Part shown: positions 8,380-17,419 of the stretch, piece by piece | Layout: each line of letters begins with the position of its first letter | Position numbering within the stretch: the first letter of the stretch is position 1 | Assembly (NCBI RefSeq): GCF_002706745.1 | Contig: NZ_CP017702.1 | Location: 2,418,001-2,482,000, forward strand | Length of the DNA stretch: 64,000 nt | Direction of reading: 5' to 3' | Source of the DNA: Companilactobacillus farciminis KCTC 3681 = DSM 20184 | GTDB lineage: Bacteria > Bacillota > Bacilli > Lactobacillales > Lactobacillaceae | Program-made: the position numbers and the translations under genes | Notes under the pieces: model-generated | What the model saw: only the letters and a program-made list of their open reading frames with translations | Told to the model about the DNA's origin: nothing | Databases searched by the model: none

Positions 8380-11021
8380 TTAGTCATCTCCAAGTATAAT
8401 ATCAATAATTAAACGAATTTCCTCTGGATTGACTTCTATATTATATTGTTCTTCAATCGGTGCAAGAGATTGTTTTACAAACTTAAACATATCGCTATGC
8501 TTTTCTTTGAATTCATTTAAGTCAGGTTGTTCATCGACCTTTTGGCGTCTAATAAGTCTTTCTACCATACCTGATTCATGAATTATTAATAAAATTCTCT
8601 TATTGGTTTTAAATTTCGTTGATAATAATTTTTCCATCTTTGTAACAGTTGAATCAGTTATTTGAATCAAACTATTAGGGTCTAAAATTGTAACACTAGA
8701 AATCATTCGCTTGATTGTAAAGTTAACTACTAAGGAATCACGTAATTCTGAATAATCCATTGATTTTGTATCATTCAAGATATCAATTAGTTGGTCAATA
8801 TGATCTCCGGACAATAATCCATCCAAAGATAAATAAGGTATCCCGCTTATACTTGGATTAGCTGTTCCCACAATAGCAATAACATCATACAACTCAAATG
8901 GTAGTTCGTTTCTCTTATTCCTAGATAACTTATTAAAATCATAAGGCAAGATTTCTATATCTACATCAAATTTCTTTAAACTATTCTTGATAATTTCTTG
9001 AATTTGAACCGCACTACCCATTCCCGAATGACAACATGTAATAATAGCCTTCTTTTGTTTTTTATGTGGCAATAAAATACGACTATTTATCTTATTATTT
9101 AGTTGCACATCATTTCTAATATCATTCATACCTTTATTTTGTAAAATCATGTTTCCAACATTTAAAACCAATGGGGTAGAAACATGATCAATCATTAAAA
9201 TAGGAACATTTAATTTTTCATTGATACTACTACCTATTTGATTGAGAGAACCCATATCTATTAATAGAATAAGACCTTTATCAATATTTACCGTATTAAT
9301 ATAATCAACTAATTTTGTTTCAATATCTTTAGTCGTGGTATCTATCGGCATATCTATTGACTGGAAAATATTGTCCTTTAACATTCTATTTGCCACATTG
9401 GCTAAACTACTTGCCGTTGAATATCCGTGTGCAACAACGACTGCATGCAAGTCCTGTTTGGATACTTTATTTATATTTTTGGCGACGTACAAAGTAACCA
9501 TTAGAATATCTTCTTGCAAAATATCACGTTCCATTTTACTGGATAATAGAGATAATATCCTTGTTGCAACTTGATATGACTTACTAAAATTACTCTTCAA
9601 TTCACTAATGATCTGCGACTTATGTAAATTCCATATCTCATCCTCATCTAAAACTGATTGTAAATTTTTCGATCTTAACAAAGTAGCAATAGCAATAATT
9701 TGATTACCATCTTTGGGATAACCATAGCTTTCCTGCATAAAATCAAAAACTGATTTTATTTGATATACCAAAAATTCATATTCAGAATCATCTAAATTTT
9801 TATACTCCGTATTAAAAAGAATACTATCAAACAACATATCAACATTTTTGTTAATGTGATTTAAGAATTGCTGTTTATCAAATTCTTCATTGAAAAATTT
9901 CCATATAATATTGATCGTATTGACGTACAATTCTTTGATTATTCTGATAGTTTTATTTACATGATGTGGTAATACTCCACCCTCGAAATCATAAGTCACA
10001 TATTCATTGGGTTCATTCTCAAATTTTTTATACTGAATTAAATTCTGATAATAATTTACCGGTATATTAGATAGATTTACTTTTATTTCAGGAGAATTTT
10101 CAAATTTGGCGTAGGAATTTCCGCTAGAATACTTAATTAAATTTTTTAACTTCCCAATATTTCCTTCCATATCTGCAGATGCCAACACATTGATTAATTG
10201 AGTAGATACACTTATCCTTCTTTTTAATACTTTACTTTCATTCATAAAGAAATAATCAATCAATTGTACCTTTTCATTTTGTGGTCTAGAACTAAAACTA
10301 GGAATATTAATAATAACAGGAATACGTCTTACAAATGTTGGTAAAAAAGTGGAATCCAATTTTTCAGTTGTAGCAAATATTAATCTTACTGAAGCCTTAC
10401 GCTTGATACTATCATTTCCTATAGGTGAGTATTGCCCCGTATCCATGAAAGAAAATAATTTCTCTACAATAAACTAGACAATAATTCAGGATTATTAAAA
10501 TACTGTGCACAATTTAAAGATTGAAACTTAGAATTTTTAGCTACTAGATTCTTTTGAACACAGTAGTCATAAATTTTATGTGCTAAAAAAGTCTTTCCTG
10601 AACCACTTGGACCCATTAGCATAATGGGCAATCCTTTCCCTGGATATAAAGTAGCTGTCTTTATTTCTTCGATTTGATTAACTAAACTACCGCCAGATCC
10701 AATAACTGCATTAAAAATATCACCGCTATCTGTTGAATGAATTCTTTCACTGTCCATCATCTTTTGTACAGTGTCGTAATTTAAAAATGGTTCTTTGAAA
10801 TACTTTTTCAATATTCGTATTGAAATAAACTTTATTGGGTGAGTTTGAATTTTAGAAAACTCTCCTTTTTTATATCCCTCATTCAAATACCGGCTAACCG
10901 TACTCCTTGATAATTTCAATTTTTGTGCAATATTATTCGTCTCTAATAAATCAAAATCATGATTTTCTATGGCAGATTTTGAAATTTTATCGAGATATTT
11001 TTCAATTGTACTTACCGACAT
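8380..11021 (-). pseudogene. LevR/GfrR-type sigma-54 activator, disrupted by internal deletion
   Basis: Two frames together match one LevR-type regulator. The upstream piece (start 11021, stop at about 10464) carries an HTH and the AAA+ Walker A (GPSGSGKTF) and ends NPELLSSLL-stop. The next piece resumes in another frame at EKLFSFMDTGQYSP and continues through sensor regions, PRD1, an EIIA(Man)-like domain (VVAHGYSTAS), an EIIB-like domain (CCHSGMGS) and PRD2. Compared with the intact paralogue at 19328-21886, about 40 residues are absent, including the sigma-54-contacting loop (DAFTGA in the paralogue) and Walker B (FLDEIH). The lesion is therefore a roughly 118-bp deletion that also shifts frame. 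Neither piece should activate transcription, although the C-terminal part has an internal ATG. Confidence 0.9.
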
Positions 11022-11052
11022 CGGTTCTCCTCCTCGCTTAAATAGATGCGCA

Positions 11053-11083
11053 AAAACGGGTTGACTTCATGCCAATCCGTTTT
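11053..11083 (-). terminator. Terminator after the SIS-domain gene
   Basis: Arms AAAACGGGTTG (11053-11063) and CAATCCGTTTT (11073-11083) form an 11-bp stem with one wobble and a 9-nt loop. U-rich sequence follows on the minus strand just before the regulator start region. It ends the mannose-family PTS operon. Confidence 0.75.
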
Positions 11084-11106
11084 CACACTTATATTTTAAC
11101 AAGTGA

Positions 11107-12078
11107 TTAATATTCAAGTTTCCACATGTAACGACGCTTTGTTAGAGGGTGCTTTCTTGCGATTGCTAATTCTTCAGCATATACACGCATTACACCTGTT
11201 AAGAGCATTGGATTTAGATAATCAATGACATTTTCTGAAGCGATTGATGCCAAACCATAATCCTTAGCATCAATTGTTGTAACTTTTGCATCAAATCTTT
11301 GTAGGAATGTCAATGCTCTTGCATCCAAATGACGTGTAGGACCATCATTCATAAATAGAAGATATGGTACATTCTTTTCTGTCAATTCAAATGGGCCGTG
11401 GAAGTACTCACCTGAGTTCAATGTTGGTGCAGCAATCCATTGCATTTCCATGAATAAGAAACTAGCTGTTGAATATGCTACATCGTATGTTGCTCCACTT
11501 GATAGAACATAGATTAGTTTATCGTCTTTATATTGTTGAGCAAACTTCTTAGCATATGGTGCAACTGACTTAACTGATTCATTAATTAATCCATCAATCT
11601 TATCCAAGGCACTAATCATTTCATCATAATGAGCATATTTTTCACTAGCTTGAAGAATTTCAACAGCTAATAATAATACATTCTTCATCTTGGCTACTTT
11701 AGCAGCATAGCTTTCGTGGAATCCGTGAACAATAACAAACTCTGCAGCTTCTGTTAGTGGTGATCCTTCTGAATTTGTTACGGAGATTACATGTGCTCCA
11801 CCTTTACTTGCAACTTTTGTTGCTTCAACAGATTCTGGTGTTGTTCCACCGAGAGAAGCAACGATTACAATAGTATTCTTACCTAATGCGGCTGGTGTAT
11901 CATAGTTAAATTCATTAGCAGTTGATAGACTGACTCTTAACTTTTTAGCATTCTTTTCCAAGAAATATTTTGCTGGATATAAATCTGCCATTGAAGCTCC
12001 ACAACCAACAAACATTACATTTTCAATATCTGATTCTTCCTTAAAAATCTTAGCTACAATTTCCTTTGGTGATAACAT
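11107..12078 (-). CDS. SIS-domain sugar isomerase/deglycase, FrlB/GfrF-like
   Basis: This 323-residue protein has two SIS domains, as in the GlmS isomerase half and in FrlB/GfrF deglycases (VGCGASMAD; SLGGTTPESVEA; then SSGATYDVAYSTA and NSGEYFHGPFEL). The C-terminal end RRYMWKLEY resembles the conserved tail of fructoselysine/glucoselysine-6-P deglycases. With a mannose-family PTS and a LevR-type regulator next to it, the arrangement resembles Salmonella gfr genes for glucoselysine use. An aminosugar-6-P deaminase/isomerase role is the main alternative. It is separated from the EIID gene by 105 bp that contain an inverted repeat, so its expression may differ from the permease genes. Confidence 0.75.
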   Translation of the reverse strand: MLSPKEIVAKIFKEESDIENVMFVGCGASMADLYPAKYFLEKNAKKLRVSLSTANEFNYDTPAALGKNTIVIVASLGGTTPESVEATKVASKGGAHVISVTNSEGSPLTEAAEFVIVHGFHESYAAKVAKMKNVLLLAVEILQASEKYAHYDEMISALDKIDGLINESVKSVAPYAKKFAQQYKDDKLIYVLSSGATYDVAYSTASFLFMEMQWIAAPTLNSGEYFHGPFELTEKNVPYLLFMNDGPTRHLDARALTFLQRFDAKVTTIDAKDYGLASIASENVIDYLNPMLLTGVMRVYAEELAIARKHPLTKRRYMWKLEY

Positions 12079-12112
12079 AATTAAAATTCCTCCTGATTGT
12101 TTTTACTTTGAC

Positions 12113-12158
12113 TGTTTGATTTATAGAATCCCGACTATTTATTAGCTTGAATCAAACA
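12113..12158. repeat. Intercistronic inverted repeat before the SIS gene
   Basis: Perfect 9-bp arms TGTTTGATT (12113-12121) and AATCAAACA (12150-12158) flank a 28-nt loop in the gap between EIID and SIS genes. There is no U-tract, so mRNA processing or stabilisation is more likely than termination. Confidence 0.4.
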
Positions 12159-12183
12159 TAATTGCCTCCATGATTATTTTTTG

Positions 12184-13023
12184 TTAAGCCTTTAAAATTC
12201 CAAATACACTGGCAAGAATTCCACCAACAATACAAATTGCTAGAATCCAACCTGTTTTAACTTTCTTTTGAATCAACCAATACATGAACATTGTTAATGC
12301 AACTGGAATCATCTTTGGCATTACGGTATTAAGTGTTGATTGTAATTTAAATGTTGTTCCCATATGAAGCGGTGTAGTAAGGGGAATCATACTAGCGACC
12401 ATCGAACCAATTACCATTAGACCAACAACACCGGCAATAAACATCACTCGATCCATTGCACCTTCTGAATTTAGTTTTGATAAGAACTGATTTCCGGCTG
12501 TATACCCCCATTTAGCGCCATACCAAGTTACTAACCAAGCAGGTACTAAACAAATTAGTAAAGCTAAAATTGGTCCTAAAATATTTCCTTTTTGCGCAAA
12601 ATTAATACCTAATCCAAAAGCTAGAACTTTGACTGTTCCTTGAAAGAACGAATCACCAATTCCTGATAGAGGACCCATCAAACTGGATTTAACGGCACTT
12701 ATAGACTCTGGATCAAAGTCGTCTGGATCCTTGGCTAGTTGCTCCTCCATTGAAGCCGATAAACCTAAAACAAAGGATGATGTCTGAGGAGTACAGTTAT
12801 AGAAAGCCAAGTGTCTTTTATATGCCGCTTTCTTTTTATCGATATCTTTAGGATCCTTATAAATTCGATCTAACGTTGGTGCAATACCATAAAGAAATCC
12901 TAAGTTCATTTGACGTTCATAATTCCAAGAAGCTTGAATAGCCCATGAACGCCAGAAAAATTGCCAATACTTTTTATTATTTTGCTTTTTCAAAGCTACA
13001 TCTTTAGTTTCTTCTTTTGACAT
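12184..13023 (-). CDS. PTS mannose-family EIID component
   Basis: This 279-residue EIID membrane subunit has the family stretches WRSWAIQASWNYERQMNLGF near the N-terminus, SSLMGPLSGIGDSFFQGT in the middle, and a C-terminal membrane anchor. EIID forms the membrane channel with EIIC in Man-family PTS. The gene follows EIIC by 16 bp. Substrate cannot be told from EIID; the operon suggests an aminosugar or Amadori compound. Confidence 0.93.
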   Translation of the reverse strand: MSKEETKDVALKKQNNKKYWQFFWRSWAIQASWNYERQMNLGFLYGIAPTLDRIYKDPKDIDKKKAAYKRHLAFYNCTPQTSSFVLGLSASMEEQLAKDPDDFDPESISAVKSSLMGPLSGIGDSFFQGTVKVLAFGLGINFAQKGNILGPILALLICLVPAWLVTWYGAKWGYTAGNQFLSKLNSEGAMDRVMFIAGVVGLMVIGSMVASMIPLTTPLHMGTTFKLQSTLNTVMPKMIPVALTMFMYWLIQKKVKTGWILAICIVGGILASVFGILKA

Positions 13024-13039
13024 TTACTTGACCTTCTTT

Positions 13040-13819
13040 CTACAAGGAATCTAATGAATCATCATCTGAAGATGATTTTTTATCTTTATAAATAATTTGA
13101 TCTAATATGATAGCAATAAGAATAGCGAATAAAGCTACACCGGTAACACTTGTATTAGCGTATGCTGTGATTAAAAATCCGATAAAGAAATAAGGAGCCA
13201 TCTTTTTTGAAAGCATTGTTGAAAGCAATAATGCAAATCCATATGCCGGCAAAACTGCACTGGCAACTGTTAAACCATTAGTTAACCAATCTGGTATTAC
13301 CGCAACTACTTGCTTAACTAATCCAGTTCCGAAATAAATTGAAACAAAGATTGGAACAAAGTAACTAATAGCATATAAAGCGGAACCCCAGAAAATATGT
13401 AGGTTAGTTGCCGATTTGAACTTCCCTTGATCAATATACTTATTTGCTAAAACATTAAATGAAGACATACCCATTCTCAAAACGATTGCTAATAATTGAC
13501 CTAGAACCGCAATAGGAATAGCAATTGTTAGTGCTGTTTGAGCCGTAGCGCCTGATAGAATAGCAAATGCTGCGGCAATAATTGAACCTAGTGCCATATC
13601 TGGTGGAGCAGCAGCACCGACGTTTACCAAACCAAGTGAAATAAGTTCCAAAGTTGCACCAACCATTAAACCTTTTGTAACGTCCCCCAAGGCTATTCCA
13701 ACTAAAGTACTTGCAATTAGAGGTTGTTCTACATTCAATCTACCGAATAATCTGGAATCCCAAACAACAATAATTCCGATTATTCCTAATATTAGGGCCT
13801 TATAAAACATTGCTTTCAC
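13040..13819 (-). CDS. PTS mannose-family EIIC component
   Basis: This 259-residue polytopic permease has the EIIC(Man) features GLMVGATLELISLGLVNVGAAAPPD and an N-terminal DSRLFGRLNVEQPLIASTLVG region. It is sited between EIIB (7 bp upstream) and EIID, the standard order of the family. It ends in a charged tail (DKKSSSDDDSLDSL). It moves the sugar during phosphorylation by EIIB. Confidence 0.93.
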   Translation of the reverse strand: MKAMFYKALILGIIGIIVVWDSRLFGRLNVEQPLIASTLVGIALGDVTKGLMVGATLELISLGLVNVGAAAPPDMALGSIIAAAFAILSGATAQTALTIAIPIAVLGQLLAIVLRMGMSSFNVLANKYIDQGKFKSATNLHIFWGSALYAISYFVPIFVSIYFGTGLVKQVVAVIPDWLTNGLTVASAVLPAYGFALLLSTMLSKKMAPYFFIGFLITAYANTSVTGVALFAILIAIILDQIIYKDKKSSSDDDSLDSL

Positions 13820-13826
13820 TTCCCTC

Positions 13827-14303
13827 TTATAATTTGTCGTTCAATGATTCTTTCTTTGTAGTAGGAATCTGTTGCATATAAAGTGTTATTCCCATATCAC
13901 TCAATTCTTTTGAATTTTCGATATCTTTTTCTGTCAAAGCAATAGTATTACTGAACTTCTTTGAACCTTCTTTTTCAGGAATACCTCCGTAATTAATTTC
14001 CTTTAAATCTCCATATGCTTTGGCAAATGCTAACGTTGAATTTGTATTTCCAAAAATCAACATAACTTTTTCGGATAGCTTTTTAATCTTTGGAATATTT
14101 TTAATCGCTGTATCAACTGAAAAAATATTTAATTTAACTCCTGTTGGTTTTGAAAGACTCAATGACATTTTTTTAAATTCATCATTAGCTGCTGTATCAT
14201 CAACAACAATTATTCTTTCGATACTCTCTGATTTAGTCCAAGAAAAAATTACTTGTCCGTGCAATAGACGGTGATCGATTCTACAAAATTTGATCATCTT
14301 CAT
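13827..14303 (-). CDS. PTS mannose-family EIIB component
   Basis: This 158-residue cytosolic EIIB(Man) carries the phosphorylatable histidine in RIDHRLLHGQV (His at about residue 15), followed by VVDDTAAND. It overlaps the EIIA end by 23 bp. Either ATG 14303 or ATG 14297 could be used: AGAGG lies 4 nt before the first and 10 nt before the second, and the second gives the more usual N-terminus MIKFCRID. It passes phosphate from EIIA to the incoming sugar. Confidence 0.92.
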   Translation of the reverse strand: MKMIKFCRIDHRLLHGQVIFSWTKSESIERIIVVDDTAANDEFKKMSLSLSKPTGVKLNIFSVDTAIKNIPKIKKLSEKVMLIFGNTNSTLAFAKAYGDLKEINYGGIPEKEGSKKFSNTIALTEKDIENSKELSDMGITLYMQQIPTTKKESLNDKL

Positions 14304-14709
14304 TCATCCTCTTTTCTACTAATAAATTTTTTACATTGGCTAATGCCTTTTTACTCTCATTAATTATTTGGTTTAAATCTTCATCATTTATCTTTTCGGT
14401 AGTGGCTGCTTTTAATTGCAATTGCATAGCTAATGGCAAATTCATTCCTGTAACTAAACGAATATTTTTGTTATTTTCCAACAATTGCATCATTTCGTTA
14501 TTTACGCTACCACCTAGCAAATCGGTCAAAACGATAAATTGTTCACTTTGATTATTCTCTACTAGATCCTTTACTTTCTGAATTTCAGCCGTACTTCCGT
14601 TTATATACGCGGCAAACGCAAGAACGTTCTTATCATCTCCTACAATCATATTTAAAGTATCTTTCATTCCCACCGCCATATTACTATGACTAATTAATAC
14701 AATTTTCAT
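14281..14709 (-). CDS. PTS mannose-family EIIA component
   Basis: This 142-residue EIIA(Man) has the N-terminal active-site segment VLISHSNMAVGMKDTL (His at about residue 8) and the TDLLGGSVNNEMM motif of the dimer interface. It is the first gene of the operon, directly downstream of a sigma-54-type promoter. It accepts phosphate from HPr and passes it to the EIIB encoded next. Confidence 0.93.
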   Translation of the reverse strand: MKIVLISHSNMAVGMKDTLNMIVGDDKNVLAFAAYINGSTAEIQKVKDLVENNQSEQFIVLTDLLGGSVNNEMMQLLENNKNIRLVTGMNLPLAMQLQLKAATTEKINDEDLNQIINESKKALANVKNLLVEKRMNEDDQIL

Positions 14710-14746
14710 AACATCACTTCCCGTTTATCCTGTACACTTTTATATA

Positions 14747-14763
14747 AGCAAGTACCGTGCCAA
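14747..14763 (-). promoter_or_regulatory. Sigma-54 (-24/-12) promoter of Man-PTS operon 1
   Basis: The minus strand reads TTGGCAC-GGTAC-TTGCT, an exact match to the RpoN consensus with 5-nt spacing. It is about 38 bp upstream of the EIIA start. It requires a LevR-type enhancer-binding activator, and the local one is disrupted. Confidence 0.9.
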
Positions 14764-14774
14764 TTTCTAGAAAC

Positions 14775-14788
14775 GTTGATATATCAAC
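14775..14788. repeat. Palindrome upstream of the sigma-54 promoter
   Basis: GTTGATATATCAAC is a perfect 14-bp palindrome 12 bp upstream of the -24 element. It could be a regulator or IHF-like architectural site; function unknown. Confidence 0.4.
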
Positions 14789-14810
14789 AAAAAAATATCC
14801 ATACACACAC

Positions 14811-14843
14811 TTTGCACACATCATCACTTATTTTTTTGCACAC
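14811..14843 (-). promoter_or_regulatory. Candidate upstream activating sites (two GTGTGCAAA repeats)
   Basis: On the minus strand GTGTGCAAA occurs at 14835-14843 and again at 14811-14819, exactly 24 bp apart, with a partial third copy (GTGTGT) at the downstream edge. They lie about 75-107 bp upstream of the predicted start point, where LevR-family enhancers bind. Repeats are seen; the binding role is inferred. Confidence 0.55.
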
Positions 14844-14865
14844 TTTATAAATCCTAAATAAAAAA

Positions 14866-14895
14866 CGATATTAATCTTTTGTTTGATTAATATCG
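14866..14895. terminator. Strong bidirectional terminator after Man-PTS operon 2
   Basis: Arms CGATATTAATC (14866-14876) and GATTAATATCG (14885-14895) form an 11-bp perfect stem with an 8-nt loop. A U-tract follows on the minus strand and a CTTTTTCTT run on the plus strand. It lies 8 bp past the ancestral stop codon of the GH13 pseudogene. Confidence 0.85.
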
Positions 14896-14902
14896 CTTTT
14901 TC

Positions 14903-16573
14903 TTATTTATTTATTTGAAGAATCAACGCCTCGTATGGTCTCATAGAACCAAACTTAACTTCTTCGTAATTGCTAATAACGATTTTAGAATCCTTATACT
15001 TATTTAATGATTCCAACAGCCTAGAGTGACCTGATAAATTAGCTATAATTAACTACTTTTGATTTTTATATTGTCGTGTATAAGCGAAAATATCTTTATC
15101 ATCTGGCATCAACAACTTTGCATCGCCAAATTCCAAAATATCATTAGTATGTCTCAATCTAATCAACTTTTGATAATATTTAAAAACAGACTTACTTGAA
15201 GATAAATCTTTATCCACATTAACAGATGGATAATTAGGATTTAACTTAAACCATGGTTTTCCACTAGTAAATCCTGCATTCAATTTATCATTCCATTGCA
15301 TCGGAGTTCTTGCATTATCCCGACTAATTTTGCGGGCTGCTTTCAAAAAGTCTTTTGAACTAATAGTCTTTTCATTTTCCACCAATTTTTTGTAATTAGT
15401 AGTTAACTCAATATCTTCATAATCATCTAAGTTGAATTCAGGGTTAGTCATCCCTATTTCTTCTCCTTGATAAACAAAGGGTGTGCCTTTTAGTCCATGA
15501 AGTACTGTTGCAAATGCAGTTGCTGACTCATATCTATATTCTTTATCATTTCCCCATCTTGAAGGAGTTCTGGCTCGATCATGATTTTCAAAATATAAAG
15601 CATTCCATCCATGACCTTCTAAGTTTTTTTGCCAATCAAAAAGAATCCTTTTAAGCTCTACAATATTGGCCGGTTGGATGGCCCACCTACCGTTAACACT
15701 GCCTGGTTTTCTATCAACATGCATATGTTCAAACGTAAATACCATATTCAGCTCTTTACGGGTCGGATCAACTAAGCTTCTTGTATCTTTGCTCTTACTA
15801 TCAGGTGCCTCACCAACGCTCATCATATGGAATGGCTCCAACACTTCTTGATTCATTTCATGGATAAATTCATGCATTCTAGGACCATTATTTTGATTGC
15901 CAACAACATATTTCAATCCATGGGGATTATCATTATTAGGAAAATCCTGATTCTTTGAAATAGAGGTAATAACGTCCATTCTCCATCCATCTACTCCATG
16001 AGCTTTCCAATATCTCATCACATCATAAATAGCCTGTCTGACCTTAGGATTTTCCCAATTTAAATCTGGTTGTTGTTTGCCGTAATAGTGTAAATAATAC
16101 TGTTGGCGTTCTTCACAATAAGTCCAGGCAGATCCTCCAAAGTTAGATCCCCAATTATTTGGTTCACTACCGTCTTTTTGAGGATCCTTCCAAATATAAA
16201 AATCACTAAAATAATTATCCCTAGACTTTTGGCTCTCCTTGAACCATAGAGATTGATCAGAAGTATGATTAGCTACCAAATCCATGATGACTTTGATTCC
16301 ATGATTATGAGCATCAGAAATTAACTTCTTCATATCGGTATTACTACCAAACATTGGATCTATTTTCCTATAATCTGCTATATCGTACCCATTATCAATT
16401 TGTGGTGATAAATATACTGGACTAATCCATAAGGCATCTATTCCTAATTTTTTTAAATAATCTAATTTCCTATCTATCCCATTTAAATCACCAACACCAT
16501 CGCCATTAGTGTCCAAAAAACTTTTAGGATAGATTTGGTAAATAACAGCATTTTTCCACCATTCTTGTGTCAC
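14903..16573 (-). pseudogene. GH13_31 alpha-glucosidase (oligo-1,6-glucosidase type) with in-frame amber codon
   Basis: Reading starts at GTG 16573, whose G is the last base of the EIID stop (TAGTG overlap). The frame shows all catalytic elements: DGWRMDVI nucleophile region, SVGEAPD acid/base, ENHDRARTPSRW. TAG at 15053-15055 stops it at 507 codons (506 residues), after RQYKNQK. The same frame then continues without shift for 49 more codons (LIIANLSGH to SMRPYEALILQINK) to TAA at 14903-14905. The restored length of 556 residues matches the 557-residue paralogues in this window. The missing part is the C-terminal beta domain end, so the truncated enzyme may be unstable or still partly active. 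A sequencing error is an alternative explanation. Confidence 0.85.
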
Positions 16574-17400
16574 TAAACAACACCTACCATTGCTAGAACC
16601 ACTGCAATAACAATTGTTCCAAGAATTAGCCAATTAATTGATACGTTCTTTTTCTTTAACAACCAGAAGCATAGTAACGTAATTCCTAATGGTAAAAGAC
16701 CAACAAATATTTGATCCAACATTTGTTGAGATTTAAGAATGGTTTTTCCACCAACAACCATGTTCCATTTTAATTTGAAAATAACCATACTACTTGTCAT
16801 GGCACCAACCATCATTAACCCAACAATACTTGCGGCTTTAGTTAAAATGTTGATTAGTCCTTTTTCATACAATTCTCCAATATAGTTAGAACCTAATGTA
16901 TAACCTAATTGTCCACCATACCAACGAACTAGTTGGACAGGAATATTGAATAATAGTAGAAAAATTATTGGTGCTGCAATATTACCGCTTTTCGCTAAAC
17001 TGATAGCAATACCTGCAGCAATAACTCTCAACACTCCCCAAAAGATTGAATCACCAATACCAGCTAATGGACCCATCAAACTGGTTTTAATAGCATTGAT
17101 AGATTCCGCATTGAAATCATCATTTTCACTGTTTTGTTTTTCCATAGATGCTGTAACACCCATTACAAATGGTGACATGGCAAGATTGGTATTGAAATAT
17201 GACATGTGTCTTACCATAGCATCCTTTTTATCTTGATCATTTTTATAAAAATGATTGATAAATGGTAGCATAGAATATTCAAATCCAGATGCACCCTGTT
17301 TAGCAGGAGTTACAGCTGAATACAAAGTAAATGACCGCCAATACATTTGTCTAATTAATTTTTTCTCTGTCTTAGTCAAATTCTTTGAAATTTTACTCAT
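16573..17400 (-). CDS. PTS mannose-family EIID component (operon 2)
   Basis: This 275-residue EIID has MYWRSFTLYSAVTPAKQGASGFEYSM at the N-terminus and TSLMGPLAGIGDSIFWGVLR in the middle. The same family segments occur in the operon 1 EIID, but the sequences are clearly different, so the two systems are not a recent duplication. The last helix ends at the stop that overlaps the GH13 GTG start, implying translational coupling between permease and glucosidase. Confidence 0.93.
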   Translation of the reverse strand: MSKISKNLTKTEKKLIRQMYWRSFTLYSAVTPAKQGASGFEYSMLPFINHFYKNDQDKKDAMVRHMSYFNTNLAMSPFVMGVTASMEKQNSENDDFNAESINAIKTSLMGPLAGIGDSIFWGVLRVIAAGIAISLAKSGNIAAPIIFLLLFNIPVQLVRWYGGQLGYTLGSNYIGELYEKGLINILTKAASIVGLMMVGAMTSSMVIFKLKWNMVVGGKTILKSQQMLDQIFVGLLPLGITLLCFWLLKKKNVSINWLILGTIVIAVVLAMVGVV

Positions 17401-17419
17401 AATGTTATTCTCCTAATCA

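Noticed and set aside
8380..10446. Functional 688-residue regulator starting at an internal ATG
   Set aside because: It lacks the HTH, Walker A, Walker B and sigma-54 loop; the start is just the first ATG after the deletion.
10464..11021. Short independent HTH/ATPase protein
   Set aside because: It ends abruptly inside an AAA+ domain, and the downstream frame completes the same LevR-type protein, so it is a pseudogene part.
15053..16633. 526-residue glucosidase starting at 16633
   Set aside because: The N-terminal extension (Cys- and Gly-rich) is read from the end of the EIID gene; the GTG at 16573 restores the family N-terminus.
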